This document shows positions 36,210-45,430 of a stretch of 64,000 nucleotides of DNA, piece after piece; the stretch's first letter is position 1, and every line of letters starts with the position of its first letter. Where the stretch lies: contig NZ_JABFHF010000011.1 of assembly GCF_015476655.1 (NCBI RefSeq), positions 62,001 to 126,000 of the forward strand. The letters run 5' to 3'. The notes beneath the pieces are model-generated. The model did no database searches, was not told the origin of the DNA, and saw only the letters and a list, made by a program, of their open reading frames with translations. This DNA is from Aquiflexum lacus. GTDB taxonomy: Bacteria > Bacteroidota > Bacteroidia > Cytophagales > Cyclobacteriaceae. A program made the translations under genes and the position numbers.

Positions 36210-38399
36210 ATGAAAGATTCCTTGAATTTTGTCAAACCCTACCTGCGCGGCTGGCCTATCATCATCGGTGCTATGGTGTTGGCATTTTTGGTAGCTAGCA
36301 GGTATCTCCAATACGTGACACCCATGTACGAGAGCACTGCAAAACTCCGTTTGGCGGATCTGACTGAAGGGGTGCCAAACAGCAACCTTTTCAAGGACTT
36401 GGATGTATTTGCCTCCTCTCAAAAAATAAATGCTGAAATAGAATTGCTCAAATCCTTTGCGCTTATTTCCAAAGCCTTGGAAAAGGTTCCATTTGAAGTA
36501 CAGGTGTTCAGGTCAGGAAGCATCCGCAAGACCGAACTGTTCCATGACAGCCCGGTCATCATTACCCCATTGCAATGGAGTGAAAAACTGAAAGATGTGA
36601 CCTTCCGCCTTAGCATCGGAGAAAACCGGAACCTGACTATCAGAGATGAGAAGGATAATGTGTATCAGGGCTATTTGGGCGACACGGTTTTGATAGAAAA
36701 TTCACTGGCCGTTATCCAGCTGAATGAAGCATTGTTACAGGAAAAAAAATACCTCAAGATCGAAGATGATTATTTATTCACTGTCAACAGCCTCTCTAAG
36801 CAAATCAGTCTTATTAACTCCGGTATTGATATTATGGCAGTGGATAAGGATATACCTGTAATCCGGATCAGCTTCAAGTCTTCCCATCCCGGCAAGGCAG
36901 TATTGTTTCCAAATGCCTTGGCAGAGGCTTACATTGAAGATTATATCGAAAACAAATATGGCGCAGCAAACGTGACTGTGGAATTTCTTAACGATAGGAT
37001 TTCGGAAATCAGCCGGAAACTCGTGGAGTCTGAGCAAATGATCCTCAATTACCGTGACAACAAAAGCATCACCAATATCCGGCAGGAAACAGAAACTGAT
37101 ATGCGCCAAATTTCCCAACTCAAAATCCAACAAACAAATTTGAAAATGACTCTAGAGGCAGTTAGGGATTTGGAAAACTACATACAGTCAGGCAAAGAAA
37201 ATTTTCTGGATCTGGCGCCAAATTTTGAAGCATTTACGGACCTACTCTCCACAGAAATCATCAAAAATATCAAGCAGCTTCAGGCAGAAAAAAAGGACCT
37301 GCTGTTGGTATACACGGAAAAGGATGAAAAAGTCATTGTAGTGGATGCCAAAATCAAGGACCTGACCTCTTACCTGGTCGAAAGTATCACCAATACCCGC
37401 AAGAATCTCCAAACGAAATATGAAAAATTAAGCTTTGACATTTCAGAATCTGAGAAAGTCTTTATAGATGTTCCTGAAAAGGAAAGGATGATGACTATCC
37501 TGAACCGCGAGTTTGAGATTTTTCAGCAATCATATAATTTTCTCAACCAAAAGAAAATTGAAGCGGAAATCGCTAAAGCGGCCAAGATCGCCTTTCACAG
37601 GATCATCACGCCTGCCACCGTTAGCAAAGAGCCGGTGTCTCCCAACCGCGTCATCATCAAAGCCGTCTCTGCTATCCTTGGAATGATGGGTGCTATTATT
37701 CTGATCTTTTTGGTGCACACACTGAAAGGCAGGGTCAACGACCAAGCTTCCGTTGAATCCAACAGTATGATTCCGATTGTAGCCATGGTGCCTAAATTAA
37801 AAACAGACAATGAAAAAGAGCAATTTTTCCTTAAAACTTTGGCCGAATGGGAAGTGAAGGAGATTTTGAAAAATAATCAAATCAGCTGTTTTACAGGCTT
37901 TGACCACAGCCAAGGGGTGGATTTTTTAGCTAAAGAAATGGCCAATGCAGCATGGAGGCAAAATAGAAAAGTGCTCTTGTTGGAAATCCTAAACCAAGAT
38001 ATTGAAACAGGAAGTGATTTTTATCAAGAGAAAATCATCAATAAGAATACCATTAAAGGAGTCGTATCTGCGTCGCAATTAAAAACAATAACAACAAAAG
38101 TTTGGCAGGAATTCCTCCAGGAAAAGGCTACGGAATATGACCAAACCATAATAATCAACACCGACTTTGGTCAACCATACACATTGGCGACCATGGCTGC
38201 TTCCGGTTTGAATATCGTGTGTTTAGATACACGACTAACACCCGCCAAATTGATCACCGAAGTTGATTTGATCAAAGAAGAGTATAAGCTACCACAAGTA
38301 TTTCTTGCCATCAATCGGGTAGGGTATAACCCGAGCTTTATCAGGGAAAGTATCCAATTCATCAAGAAGGGCATGATTACCCTGAAAGGAAAACGGTAA
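36210..38399 (+). CDS. Wzc-like chain-length protein with degenerate kinase domain
   Basis: 729 residues. A Wzz domain with two membrane helices (about 15-35 and 483-505) encloses a long periplasmic coiled-coil part (about 270-450) and a PNR-like motif (SPNRVIIK). The cytoplasmic end (520-729) keeps the BY-kinase fold order, but the Walker A site reads FTGFDHSQGVD, without GKS/T, and the Walker A' region reads KVLLLEIL, without Asp. There is no Tyr-rich tail. It therefore probably controls chain length and contacts the export channel without kinase activity. Confidence 0.85.
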   Translation: MKDSLNFVKPYLRGWPIIIGAMVLAFLVASRYLQYVTPMYESTAKLRLADLTEGVPNSNLFKDLDVFASSQKINAEIELLKSFALISKALEKVPFEVQVFRSGSIRKTELFHDSPVIITPLQWSEKLKDVTFRLSIGENRNLTIRDEKDNVYQGYLGDTVLIENSLAVIQLNEALLQEKKYLKIEDDYLFTVNSLSKQISLINSGIDIMAVDKDIPVIRISFKSSHPGKAVLFPNALAEAYIEDYIENKYGAANVTVEFLNDRISEISRKLVESEQMILNYRDNKSITNIRQETETDMRQISQLKIQQTNLKMTLEAVRDLENYIQSGKENFLDLAPNFEAFTDLLSTEIIKNIKQLQAEKKDLLLVYTEKDEKVIVVDAKIKDLTSYLVESITNTRKNLQTKYEKLSFDISESEKVFIDVPEKERMMTILNREFEIFQQSYNFLNQKKIEAEIAKAAKIAFHRIITPATVSKEPVSPNRVIIKAVSAILGMMGAIILIFLVHTLKGRVNDQASVESNSMIPIVAMVPKLKTDNEKEQFFLKTLAEWEVKEILKNNQISCFTGFDHSQGVDFLAKEMANAAWRQNRKVLLLEILNQDIETGSDFYQEKIINKNTIKGVVSASQLKTITTKVWQEFLQEKATEYDQTIIINTDFGQPYTLATMAASGLNIVCLDTRLTPAKLITEVDLIKEEYKLPQVFLAINRVGYNPSFIRESIQFIKKGMITLKGKR

Positions 38400-38401
38400 A
38401 A

Positions 38402-39628
38402 ATGAAAAATTTAAACAATACCAAATTCATTGTATTAATGGATCAGGCACTTTTCAGTGGTACCAGTTTCCTGATTACAATATTAATCGCGAGAATGCTC
38501 GATATGGAAATTTTCGGCATATACTCAGGTTATTTATTGGGAATATACCTGGCTATAATGGGAATAGGCGCATTCGTGATCCAGCCTTTTCAGGTGTTGG
38601 TCGGTCAAATGAAAAAGCAAAAGCAGTACACAACCTTCGCTTTCTGGTTTCAATTAGCTGGAATATTGGTAGTTATGATGGTGGTTTTTATGGCCAATTC
38701 CATCATGCAGCTAAATCTGTCTATCACAGTTTTGCCATTTGCGGCAGGCTTTCTTTTACATGATTTTGGCAGAAGGATCCTTTTGGCTGTCAACCAACCA
38801 AAATCAACACTGCTCTTGGATGTCGTTTCCACTTTGGGCCTGGTGGGAGGGCTTTATTTTTTCTTTTTAAGCGGGCAAAAAGACCTAAATATACTGTTTG
38901 CATATTTTACTCCGGCCTATCTTTTATCAACCCTTTTGCTTCTTTGGCTTATCAAACCGATTTACTTTGAAAAAGAGGTATTCTTTTCCGCATTGGGAAT
39001 GCATTTCAAAGAGGGCAAATGGTTGTTTCTTACGGCCATCACGCAATGGTGGTCCGGTAATTTGTTTGTGGTTGCTTCCGGGATTTATTTGGGTGCTGCC
39101 GCCTTGGGAGCTTTGAGACTTGCCCAGTCCCTTGTAGGTGTCCTAAATGTGCTGTTGCAAGCTTTTGAAAATTATATACTTCCTCAAACTGCTGCAAAAA
39201 TAAACATTGACCTCAATGAAGGTCTGTCTTATCTGACCAATATCAGCCGGAAAGCAGGGGTTTTGTTTTTGCCGGTGCTGATACTTATCATCTTTTTCTC
39301 CAAAGAAATACTCGTATTGGCAGGTGGCAAAGGATATGACGCCTATGCTTTCGTTCTTCAGGGAATGGCAGTTTTATATGTTTTGGTGTTTATAAGTCAA
39401 CCTATCCGCCTATTGGTGAGGGCCCTGATGCTCAATCAGCATTTCTTTTATGGATATCTTCTCAGCTTGGCCTTCGCGCTGACTTTTTCCCACTATCTAT
39501 TATCAAACCATGGATTGATGGGAGCTTTGATGGGATTGGCAGCTTCCCAATTGCTGCTGATGATTTACTGGTCATTTATTTTACAAATCAAGAAAATTCA
39601 ATTATGGAAATCATTCATATCGTTTTAG
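38402..39628 (+). CDS. Wzx-type flippase (MOP superfamily)
   Basis: 408 residues and about 12 membrane spans, slightly shorter than typical Wzx. It opens with LMDQALFSGTSFLITILIARML, a usual start for polysaccharide biosynthesis (PST) transporters. It would flip lipid-linked oligosaccharide units across the inner membrane. Its start is 2 bp after the Wzc-like gene, and its last 25 bp overlap the next glycosyltransferase. Confidence 0.85.
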   Translation: MKNLNNTKFIVLMDQALFSGTSFLITILIARMLDMEIFGIYSGYLLGIYLAIMGIGAFVIQPFQVLVGQMKKQKQYTTFAFWFQLAGILVVMMVVFMANSIMQLNLSITVLPFAAGFLLHDFGRRILLAVNQPKSTLLLDVVSTLGLVGGLYFFFLSGQKDLNILFAYFTPAYLLSTLLLLWLIKPIYFEKEVFFSALGMHFKEGKWLFLTAITQWWSGNLFVVASGIYLGAAALGALRLAQSLVGVLNVLLQAFENYILPQTAAKINIDLNEGLSYLTNISRKAGVLFLPVLILIIFFSKEILVLAGGKGYDAYAFVLQGMAVLYVLVFISQPIRLLVRALMLNQHFFYGYLLSLAFALTFSHYLLSNHGLMGALMGLAASQLLLMIYWSFILQIKKIQLWKSFISF

Positions 39629-40701
39629 GCAAAGCCAATCCCGACCGACTAAATGGGGTGAATAAAGTGGTATTTCATCTTGCCACCGAGCAATCTAAAG
39701 CCGGAAAAAATGTGCAGGTATGGGGAATCACTCCCAACCCTGTACATGATTATCCCGAGCGAAATTTTCAAACAATATTGTTTCAGGCTGAAAAATTCCC
39801 TTTTGCTGTCAACCAAGAATTGAAAAAGGCGATTTTGAACAACAAAACAGCTGTTTATCACCTGCATGGCGGTTGGGTGCCTGTTTTTGGAAGTTTGGCC
39901 AGGTTGTTTGCAAAGAACCATATCAAATATGTCCTCACCCCACATGGTGCTTACAACGCAGTTGCCATGGAGCGCAGTTCTTTTCGTAAGAAAATCTACT
40001 TCCATTTGTTCGAAAAATCATTGCTTCGCAGGGTTCATAAAGTGCATGCTATTGGCAAGAGTGAGGTAGATGGGCTTACAAGGATTTTTCCAAAAGCCGA
40101 TTCATTCTTATTGCCTTATGGATTTCATTTTAACAATGAGGTGGTCAAACCAATTAAAAATAAAGACTTTACCATAGGATTTGTCGGACGATTGGACACC
40201 CATACCAAGGGATTGGATTTGCTAGTTGAAGCCTTTTACTTTTTCCAAAAAAAACATCCCAATTCCAAATTATGGATTATTGGGGAAGGTGAAGGGCAAG
40301 CTTACCTGAGAAATTTCATAGCCGAAAATCAGCTCCATAATATAGTACTTTGGGGAAAAAAGTTTGGAGTTGAAAAGGATACTCTTATTGGCAAAATGCA
40401 CATTTTTGCGCATCCATCGAGGAATGAGGGCCTGCCAACAGCCGTCTTGGAAGCGGCAGCTTTGGGCACACCTACCATCGTCACCCAAGCTACTAATGTG
40501 GCTGAATATATCTCGGATTTTAAAGCTGGCATAGGCATTGAAAATGAAAACATGATTGCGCTTGAAAAAAGTATGGAGGAATTGTACAGCGCTTATCAAT
40601 CGGACGAAACAGAATCTTATATCAAAGGAGCCAAAGAAATGCTTGAATCCGTATTTGCTTGGCCTGTATTGGTAGAAAAATATGATGCATTATATCAATA
40701 G
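39604..40701 (+). CDS. GT4-type glycosyltransferase
   Basis: 365 residues with a GT-B fold. The N-terminal domain starts IIHIVLGKANPDRLNGVNKVV (glycine-containing acceptor loop), followed by YHLHGGWVP and LTPHGAY. The C-terminal domain has GFVGRLDTHTKGLDLLVEAF and the nucleotide-sugar motif HPSRNEGLPTAVLEAAALG (about 275-293), with the EGLP-E pattern of retaining GT4 enzymes. Donor and acceptor are unknown. It starts inside the flippase gene (25-bp overlap) and ends directly before the polymerase ATG. Confidence 0.88.
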   Translation: MEIIHIVLGKANPDRLNGVNKVVFHLATEQSKAGKNVQVWGITPNPVHDYPERNFQTILFQAEKFPFAVNQELKKAILNNKTAVYHLHGGWVPVFGSLARLFAKNHIKYVLTPHGAYNAVAMERSSFRKKIYFHLFEKSLLRRVHKVHAIGKSEVDGLTRIFPKADSFLLPYGFHFNNEVVKPIKNKDFTIGFVGRLDTHTKGLDLLVEAFYFFQKKHPNSKLWIIGEGEGQAYLRNFIAENQLHNIVLWGKKFGVEKDTLIGKMHIFAHPSRNEGLPTAVLEAAALGTPTIVTQATNVAEYISDFKAGIGIENENMIALEKSMEELYSAYQSDETESYIKGAKEMLESVFAWPVLVEKYDALYQ

Positions 40702-41997
40702 ATGAAACTGGAATTTTTACATAAAGACCATAGTGCCTTTTTCAAGAAAACCAATTGGCAATTGCTGCTGATTTTGCTCTTGATGGTTGCCTGTTTTTTT
40801 ACCTGGAGTGAAAATGTGGTCATCACGCGTATCATCAAAGTGATAGGGCGGATGGGTATGCTGGCAGCATCTTGGCATGTGTACCGCAGCATTATTCAGT
40901 ATGGTGCAGCTGACAACTTAAAAACCAATAACGTGCTGTCCATTAGTTTTTATGGACTTTATCTTCTTTTGGGCTTTGCCTCATTTATATGGAGTACAAA
41001 TGTGGGTTACAGCGCTTTGCAGTGGTTTATGACTTCTCAGACGCTGGTTTTCTGTTTATTCTTTATCAAAAGCCTTTACTTATTAGATCAATTTTTCCCC
41101 AAGCATCCCATCAGACTTTATAATCTGCTGGGCAACAGTGCCTTTCTGCTCATCCTTGTATTTGTCATCGGTATGTGGGTCAGTCCGGATGTTTTTTACC
41201 GTCTTACCCATGGAGGAGAGGAAGCACGCTTGGGTGGATACCTGATGAATCCCAACGAATTGGGCATGTTGGCAGGGGTAGGGGTCGCGGGACTGATGTT
41301 TGACATCCGAAGAAACCACAACAAATGGTGGACGATTGTCAAGCTGCTAATTTTGTTTTATGGCTTGTTTGCGACAGGTTCACGTTCATCCTTGATTGGG
41401 GCATTGTTGATCATTGGGTTTCATCTGCTTCAATCCGAACAGAAAAAGTTCGCCATTGCCGCGATTGTGGTGTTAATGATGGTGGCACCGATTGCCATCT
41501 ATAAAGTGGTGCTCAAAGATGGAGATCCCGAAAGAATGGAGGAAGTCCTCACCTTGACAGGGAGGCTTCCTTTCTGGCAGGCATTAATCAATGAAGGACT
41601 GCCAAGAGAACCTTTGCTTGGGTTCGGATTTATGCGGATCGACTACAAGGAATATTTTCAAAGTGCCCATACTTACCCTGGGAAAATGACCCACAATACC
41701 TTTATGCAGGTAGTCATGAATCTAGGTTTGGTGGGGATTACGGTTGTCATTTTCCAGATGATTTTCACCACTCGAGGCATCCTGCGGGAAGATGCAGAAA
41801 AAAAGCTGATGCTCTTTTGCCTCCTGATACCCATTATTATCAACTCCTTTACAGAATTTGGTGTTTTTGGAGAATCCAATTATGGGATTCTATTTTACCA
41901 ATTGCTTATTCTCTACATCTCCTTCCAAGCCGGAACAATCCTCACCCCCAGACAGCGCCTGCATTTGGTAAAAAGGGGGAGGATAAGTTTGCAGTAA
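40702..41997 (+). CDS. Wzy-type O-antigen ligase/polymerase family protein
   Basis: 431 residues with about 11 membrane spans and a large periplasmic loop. The O-antigen ligase family (PF04932) signature is seen in YGLFATGSRSSLIGALLI (about 214-231). The periplasmic loop has TGRLPFWQALI and the conserved HNTFMQVVMNLGLVG (about 331-345). It would polymerise the repeat units delivered by the flippase. Its ATG follows the preceding stop codon immediately. Confidence 0.85.
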   Translation: MKLEFLHKDHSAFFKKTNWQLLLILLLMVACFFTWSENVVITRIIKVIGRMGMLAASWHVYRSIIQYGAADNLKTNNVLSISFYGLYLLLGFASFIWSTNVGYSALQWFMTSQTLVFCLFFIKSLYLLDQFFPKHPIRLYNLLGNSAFLLILVFVIGMWVSPDVFYRLTHGGEEARLGGYLMNPNELGMLAGVGVAGLMFDIRRNHNKWWTIVKLLILFYGLFATGSRSSLIGALLIIGFHLLQSEQKKFAIAAIVVLMMVAPIAIYKVVLKDGDPERMEEVLTLTGRLPFWQALINEGLPREPLLGFGFMRIDYKEYFQSAHTYPGKMTHNTFMQVVMNLGLVGITVVIFQMIFTTRGILREDAEKKLMLFCLLIPIIINSFTEFGVFGESNYGILFYQLLILYISFQAGTILTPRQRLHLVKRGRISLQ

Positions 41998-42279
41998 ATG
42001 AATTTATTTTAATTCGATATTGAGGATATTAATGGATATTGGATCCGCCACGGCGGACAAGTTATAGATGGATATTAGATCCGCCCTGCGGAAAAGATAT
42101 GAATGGATATTTAGGGGTATAAGATTTTTAAATGCTATCTATTCATGGCAAAGTAGCCTATAATTATATTAACCAACATCCATAGATATCGGTGGTCGAT
42201 CCCGACAATTATCTGGACGAGACCATTCTGTTAAAAATCGCGCACTAGTTAGGCAGCCTATAAATTTTTTCAAGAATGG
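41998..42279. other. Gap before the second exopolysaccharide unit
   Basis: It begins the 405-bp break in the locus. It holds the ~36-bp tandem repeats at 42032-42120 and a patch around 42181-42240 (GGTCGATCCCGACAATT and beyond) that gives a short open stretch DPDNYLDETILLKIAH; this is not a recognisable family and may be a gene scrap. Regulatory site C follows. Confidence 0.4.
42032..42120. repeat. Imperfect 36-bp tandem repeat
   Basis: ATGGATATT starts at 42032, 42068 and 42103, giving periods of 36 and 35 bp. The first two units continue with (G/A)GATCCGCC and a G/C-rich block (ACGGCGGAC or CTGCGGAA). In the first unit GTCCGCC-type arms make a small hairpin. The third unit is truncated. 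Non-coding. Confidence 0.6.
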
Positions 42280-42314
42280 TTTCCAAAAAAATATAAATTT
42301 CCAAATTATGGAAA
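42280..42314 (+). promoter_or_regulatory. Paired activator site C
   Basis: Perfect site TTTCCAAATTATGGAAA at 42298-42314. A half site TTTCCA (42280-42285) belongs to a degenerate copy centred 18 bp upstream. The -24-like GG lies 64 bp after the centre of the perfect site. There is no terminator-like stem beside it and the upstream gene ended 300 bp before, so a termination role is excluded here. Confidence 0.7.
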
Positions 42315-42369
42315 AATAAGTTTTCTATAAAATACCTTATATACTTGTTTTTCAACAATTTATGTTTCA

Positions 42370-42386
42370 GGCATTGCTTTTGGCAT
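42370..42386 (+). promoter_or_regulatory. Sigma-54-like promoter C
   Basis: AGGCAT-TGCTT-TTGGCAT: GG (42370-42371), ten bases, GG (42382-42383), 17 bp before the ATG at 42403. The spacing equals element A and the canonical sigma-54 spacing; the -12 element is TTGG instead of TTGC. Confidence 0.5.
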
Positions 42387-42402
42387 AAGTCAGGAAACAA
42401 GA

Positions 42403-44739
42403 ATGAAAATGGACAAATTTTTACAAGCTTTAGGTTTCACTAGAATTTCAGCAACTGAAAAAGGCAGAAAAATCTACCAATTGCAAAATCCGGATGGAAC
42501 TCCAAGATGGATGTGGAATGCAGAAAACCCAAACCCTGATTTTTTGAGGTTTTATGCAGTTTCCAGCTTGAGGTCAAATGTATTCAGTTTACTGATCAAG
42601 GCCATCTTCTTGTTGAAGATGCAGCATCTATTCTTTCAGAAGAACAGCTTTTCGGTGCTTGAGGATGATTCACATATTCTATTTCCCTATTTAAAAAGCC
42701 ATTTTGCATTATTTACTGGTACCGCGGGTCCAAACCGAAAATTGGTTCTTTTCTCCAATCAACAGTTTGTCAAAATTGCCTTGAATGAAAATTCCAGCAG
42801 TCTTATAGCACAAGAAAAATCCATGCTTAATCAGGTGAAAGGAGGGCAATATCTTGAAATCCCTTCGCCCAAAAACATCGGAAATGGCATCCTCGCACTT
42901 TCCGATTTGGGCAGCAGGGGCAAGCGGATCAATACATTTACCCCGCTTCATGCCAAGGCGCTTCAGGAGCTCACACAAAACAAACACAGGGAAAATATCC
43001 TTTTTGGCAAGACGGAGATCTACCAAAATTGTCTCCAAAATCTCGAAATAGAGAAAGAAATCTCCTTCGACCAAGTGCCTAAGCAATTATTGGAAAATCT
43101 GGCAACTTTGGCCAACTCCCTCAGTAAGCAAGCTATCCCCACTCATTTTGCCCATGGTGATTTTACACCTTGGAACTGTTTTGTTGAAGGTGAAAAAATC
43201 CGCTTGTATGATTTTGAATTGGCCCATGAAAATATGTCATTTGGTTTTGATGCCTTCCACTTCGTCATGCAGCAGGGTATCTTGGTGGACCATCTTCCAT
43301 ACAAAGCCATCAAGCCAAAATTGAATGCCGCATTTAAGGTACTATCCCAAGAGGCAAATAGGTCCAATCTGGATTTTGATTCCTGCTTGAAGGCCTATTT
43401 GTTAGTCAATACTTCTTATTACTTGTGCATATATAGCCAACAGGAAAAATGGCACACCCAAGTCAATTGGTTGCTCAATACCTGGAATGAAGCCATCAGC
43501 GACGTACTTTCTTTCACAGAAAGCGCCAGATCCCTGCTGATCGGGAATGTTTTTGACTTCGTACAAAACCAAATATATGCAGCCATCAAATTCCCCAATA
43601 TCCACCCCGCAAATTTATCGGAATATGCAGACATTGACCTGCTGACAGAAAAATCCACTGCCAATAACCTTCTCAAATACCTCCGGCAGCACATTTTGGT
43701 AAAGCGTGTCAACATTCAGCCGCAATCACACATGCTGAGTATTGTTGCTGTTTTGCAGGATGGAAGCTTGCTTGCCTTGGACCTTATCTGGCAACTCAAA
43801 AGAAAATCATTTGCCTATATGAATGTTTCTGAAGTGATCAACAGGTCGGAAAGGAATGACTTCGGGGTCAAAACTTTGAGCCTAAGCGATACGCAAACTT
43901 TCCTGAAATACTTTTATGGCCTTAATTTCAGCAGCATACCTGATCGATACCTTCAATTTTTTGAAAAAGAAGAAAGTGCAAGTATTGATCATGCGTTGCT
44001 AAGTGCCCAAGTAGCATCAATGCCTGAAAATAACGGCTTGTCGGGATTGATCAACAAAGTGAATTATGGCTTGGATGTGTTGAGGAATACATTTCACCAA
44101 AAAGGAATTATCATCACTTTCAGTGGGGTAGACGGGGCCGGAAAATCCACGATCATCGAGCATACCAAAAAAGAACTGGAGAAAAAACTGCGCAAAAAAG
44201 TGGTAGTAATCAGACATCGTCCCTCGGTATTGCCAATCCTAAGCGCCATTACCCAAGGAAAAGAAAAAGCCGAACAAAAAGCGGCCAACACACTTCCCCG
44301 TCAGGGTCAAAACAACAATTGGATCAGTTCACTGCTGCGCTTTGGGTACTACTATACAGATTACCTGTTTGGGCAGTTTTATATCTATGTCAAGCATGTG
44401 ATGCGTGGAGAAGTGGTGCTGTATGACCGCTACTATTTCGATTTTATCAACGACAGCCTCCGCAGCAATATCCGGCTGCCCAAATGGTTGACAAAGGCAG
44501 GGTACAGACTTTTGCTGCAACCGAACCTTAACTTCTTTTTGTATGCAGATGCGGAAACCATCCTCAACCGCAAAAAAGAATTGGACGCGGAAGCGATTAC
44601 CACTTTAACCAAAGACTATTTGAATCTTTTCACTGAGTTGGACAAAAAGACAGAAGGGAAATACTTCCCCATTGAAAACCTGCAACTCCATGATACCATG
44701 GCATTCATCACCTCCAAAGCCCAAACACAACTTGTTTGA
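42403..44739 (+). CDS. Fusion of APH-like kinase, nucleotidyltransferase-like part and thymidylate kinase-like P-loop domain
   Basis: 778 residues. The N-terminal half has an aminoglycoside phosphotransferase/choline-kinase-like catalytic loop HFAHGDFTPWNC (His251-Asp253, Asn258) and LYDFE near 270. The middle (about 400-490) has YADIDLL and a small beta-rich domain recalling a nucleotidyltransferase fold. The end (about 565-778) is dTMP-kinase-like: P-loop FSGVDGAGKST (about 573-583), VLYDRYYFDF and a lid region. I do not know a characterised protein with this order. Likely substrates are sugars or lipid-linked intermediates of the polymer, phosphorylated in the cytoplasm. It is the first gene under promoter C. 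Confidence 0.65.
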   Translation: MKMDKFLQALGFTRISATEKGRKIYQLQNPDGTPRWMWNAENPNPDFLRFYAVSSLRSNVFSLLIKAIFLLKMQHLFFQKNSFSVLEDDSHILFPYLKSHFALFTGTAGPNRKLVLFSNQQFVKIALNENSSSLIAQEKSMLNQVKGGQYLEIPSPKNIGNGILALSDLGSRGKRINTFTPLHAKALQELTQNKHRENILFGKTEIYQNCLQNLEIEKEISFDQVPKQLLENLATLANSLSKQAIPTHFAHGDFTPWNCFVEGEKIRLYDFELAHENMSFGFDAFHFVMQQGILVDHLPYKAIKPKLNAAFKVLSQEANRSNLDFDSCLKAYLLVNTSYYLCIYSQQEKWHTQVNWLLNTWNEAISDVLSFTESARSLLIGNVFDFVQNQIYAAIKFPNIHPANLSEYADIDLLTEKSTANNLLKYLRQHILVKRVNIQPQSHMLSIVAVLQDGSLLALDLIWQLKRKSFAYMNVSEVINRSERNDFGVKTLSLSDTQTFLKYFYGLNFSSIPDRYLQFFEKEESASIDHALLSAQVASMPENNGLSGLINKVNYGLDVLRNTFHQKGIIITFSGVDGAGKSTIIEHTKKELEKKLRKKVVVIRHRPSVLPILSAITQGKEKAEQKAANTLPRQGQNNNWISSLLRFGYYYTDYLFGQFYIYVKHVMRGEVVLYDRYYFDFINDSLRSNIRLPKWLTKAGYRLLLQPNLNFFLYADAETILNRKKELDAEAITTLTKDYLNLFTELDKKTEGKYFPIENLQLHDTMAFITSKAQTQLV

Positions 44740-44740
44740 T

Positions 44741-45430
44741 ATGAAGAATCTGATACAAAAAGCCATCCGTAGGCGCAATCCAAGTTTCTCCTTTGACCCG
44801 GAATTGGGTAATGTCGCGCTTTGCTCCTTTATCTGGACACAATGTTGGGGATTGTTGAGAGGCTTGAAGTTGCTGTTTCTCTTCAAAAATCCCAAGATGG
44901 CAATCTTAGGAAAGCAGGTCAGCTTTTTCAACACCCCCAAAATCATATTTGGACGGTTTCTGAAATTGGGCAATGATGTCCATATCAGTGCATTGGGAAA
45001 GCAAGGCGTATCGATGGGGGACAACGTCAGCATTGGCGCTTTTAGTCGGGTAGTAGTTTCCACCTCTTTCAATCATTTGGGCGAATACATCAAAATCGGA
45101 AATAACGTGGGTATGGGTGAATACGCCTATTTGGGCGGTGCAGGAGGATTGGAGATAGGAGATGATTGCATTATCGGTCAGTACTTCAGCTGCCATCCTG
45201 AAAATCATATCGCAGCTGATTTGGATACAGCCATTCGGCACCAAGGGGTATCAAGGAAAGGCATCAAAATCGGTAAAAACTGTTGGATAGGCAGTAAGGT
45301 GACCATCTTGGATGGTGTGGAAGTTGGCAATGGATGCATCATCGCGGCCGGAGCGGTAGTAAACAAATCCTTTCCTGAAAATTCTATCATAGGGGGTGTC
45401 CCCGCAAAACTTTTAAATTCAAGAATATGA
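44741..45430 (+). CDS. Left-handed beta-helix acyltransferase (WcaF/NodL-like)
   Basis: 229 residues from the ATG at 44741, one base after the preceding stop; an in-frame ATG at 44672 would overlap that gene by 68 bp and is less likely. The C-terminal two thirds show hexapeptide repeats (VSMGDNVSIGAFSRV, IKIGNNVGMGEYAYLGG, IKIGKNCWIGSKVTILDGVEVGNGCIIAAGAVV) and the end NSIIGGVPAKLL typical of O-acetyltransferases. It probably acetylates a sugar of the repeat unit. Its last 4 bp overlap the next gene. Confidence 0.87.
   Translation: MKNLIQKAIRRRNPSFSFDPELGNVALCSFIWTQCWGLLRGLKLLFLFKNPKMAILGKQVSFFNTPKIIFGRFLKLGNDVHISALGKQGVSMGDNVSIGAFSRVVVSTSFNHLGEYIKIGNNVGMGEYAYLGGAGGLEIGDDCIIGQYFSCHPENHIAADLDTAIRHQGVSRKGIKIGKNCWIGSKVTILDGVEVGNGCIIAAGAVVNKSFPENSIIGGVPAKLLNSRI

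Noticed and set aside
42181-42240. Short stretch DPDNYLDETILLKIAH as a transposase scrap
   Set aside because: Too short and not matched to any family I know; left as an unassigned intergenic piece.
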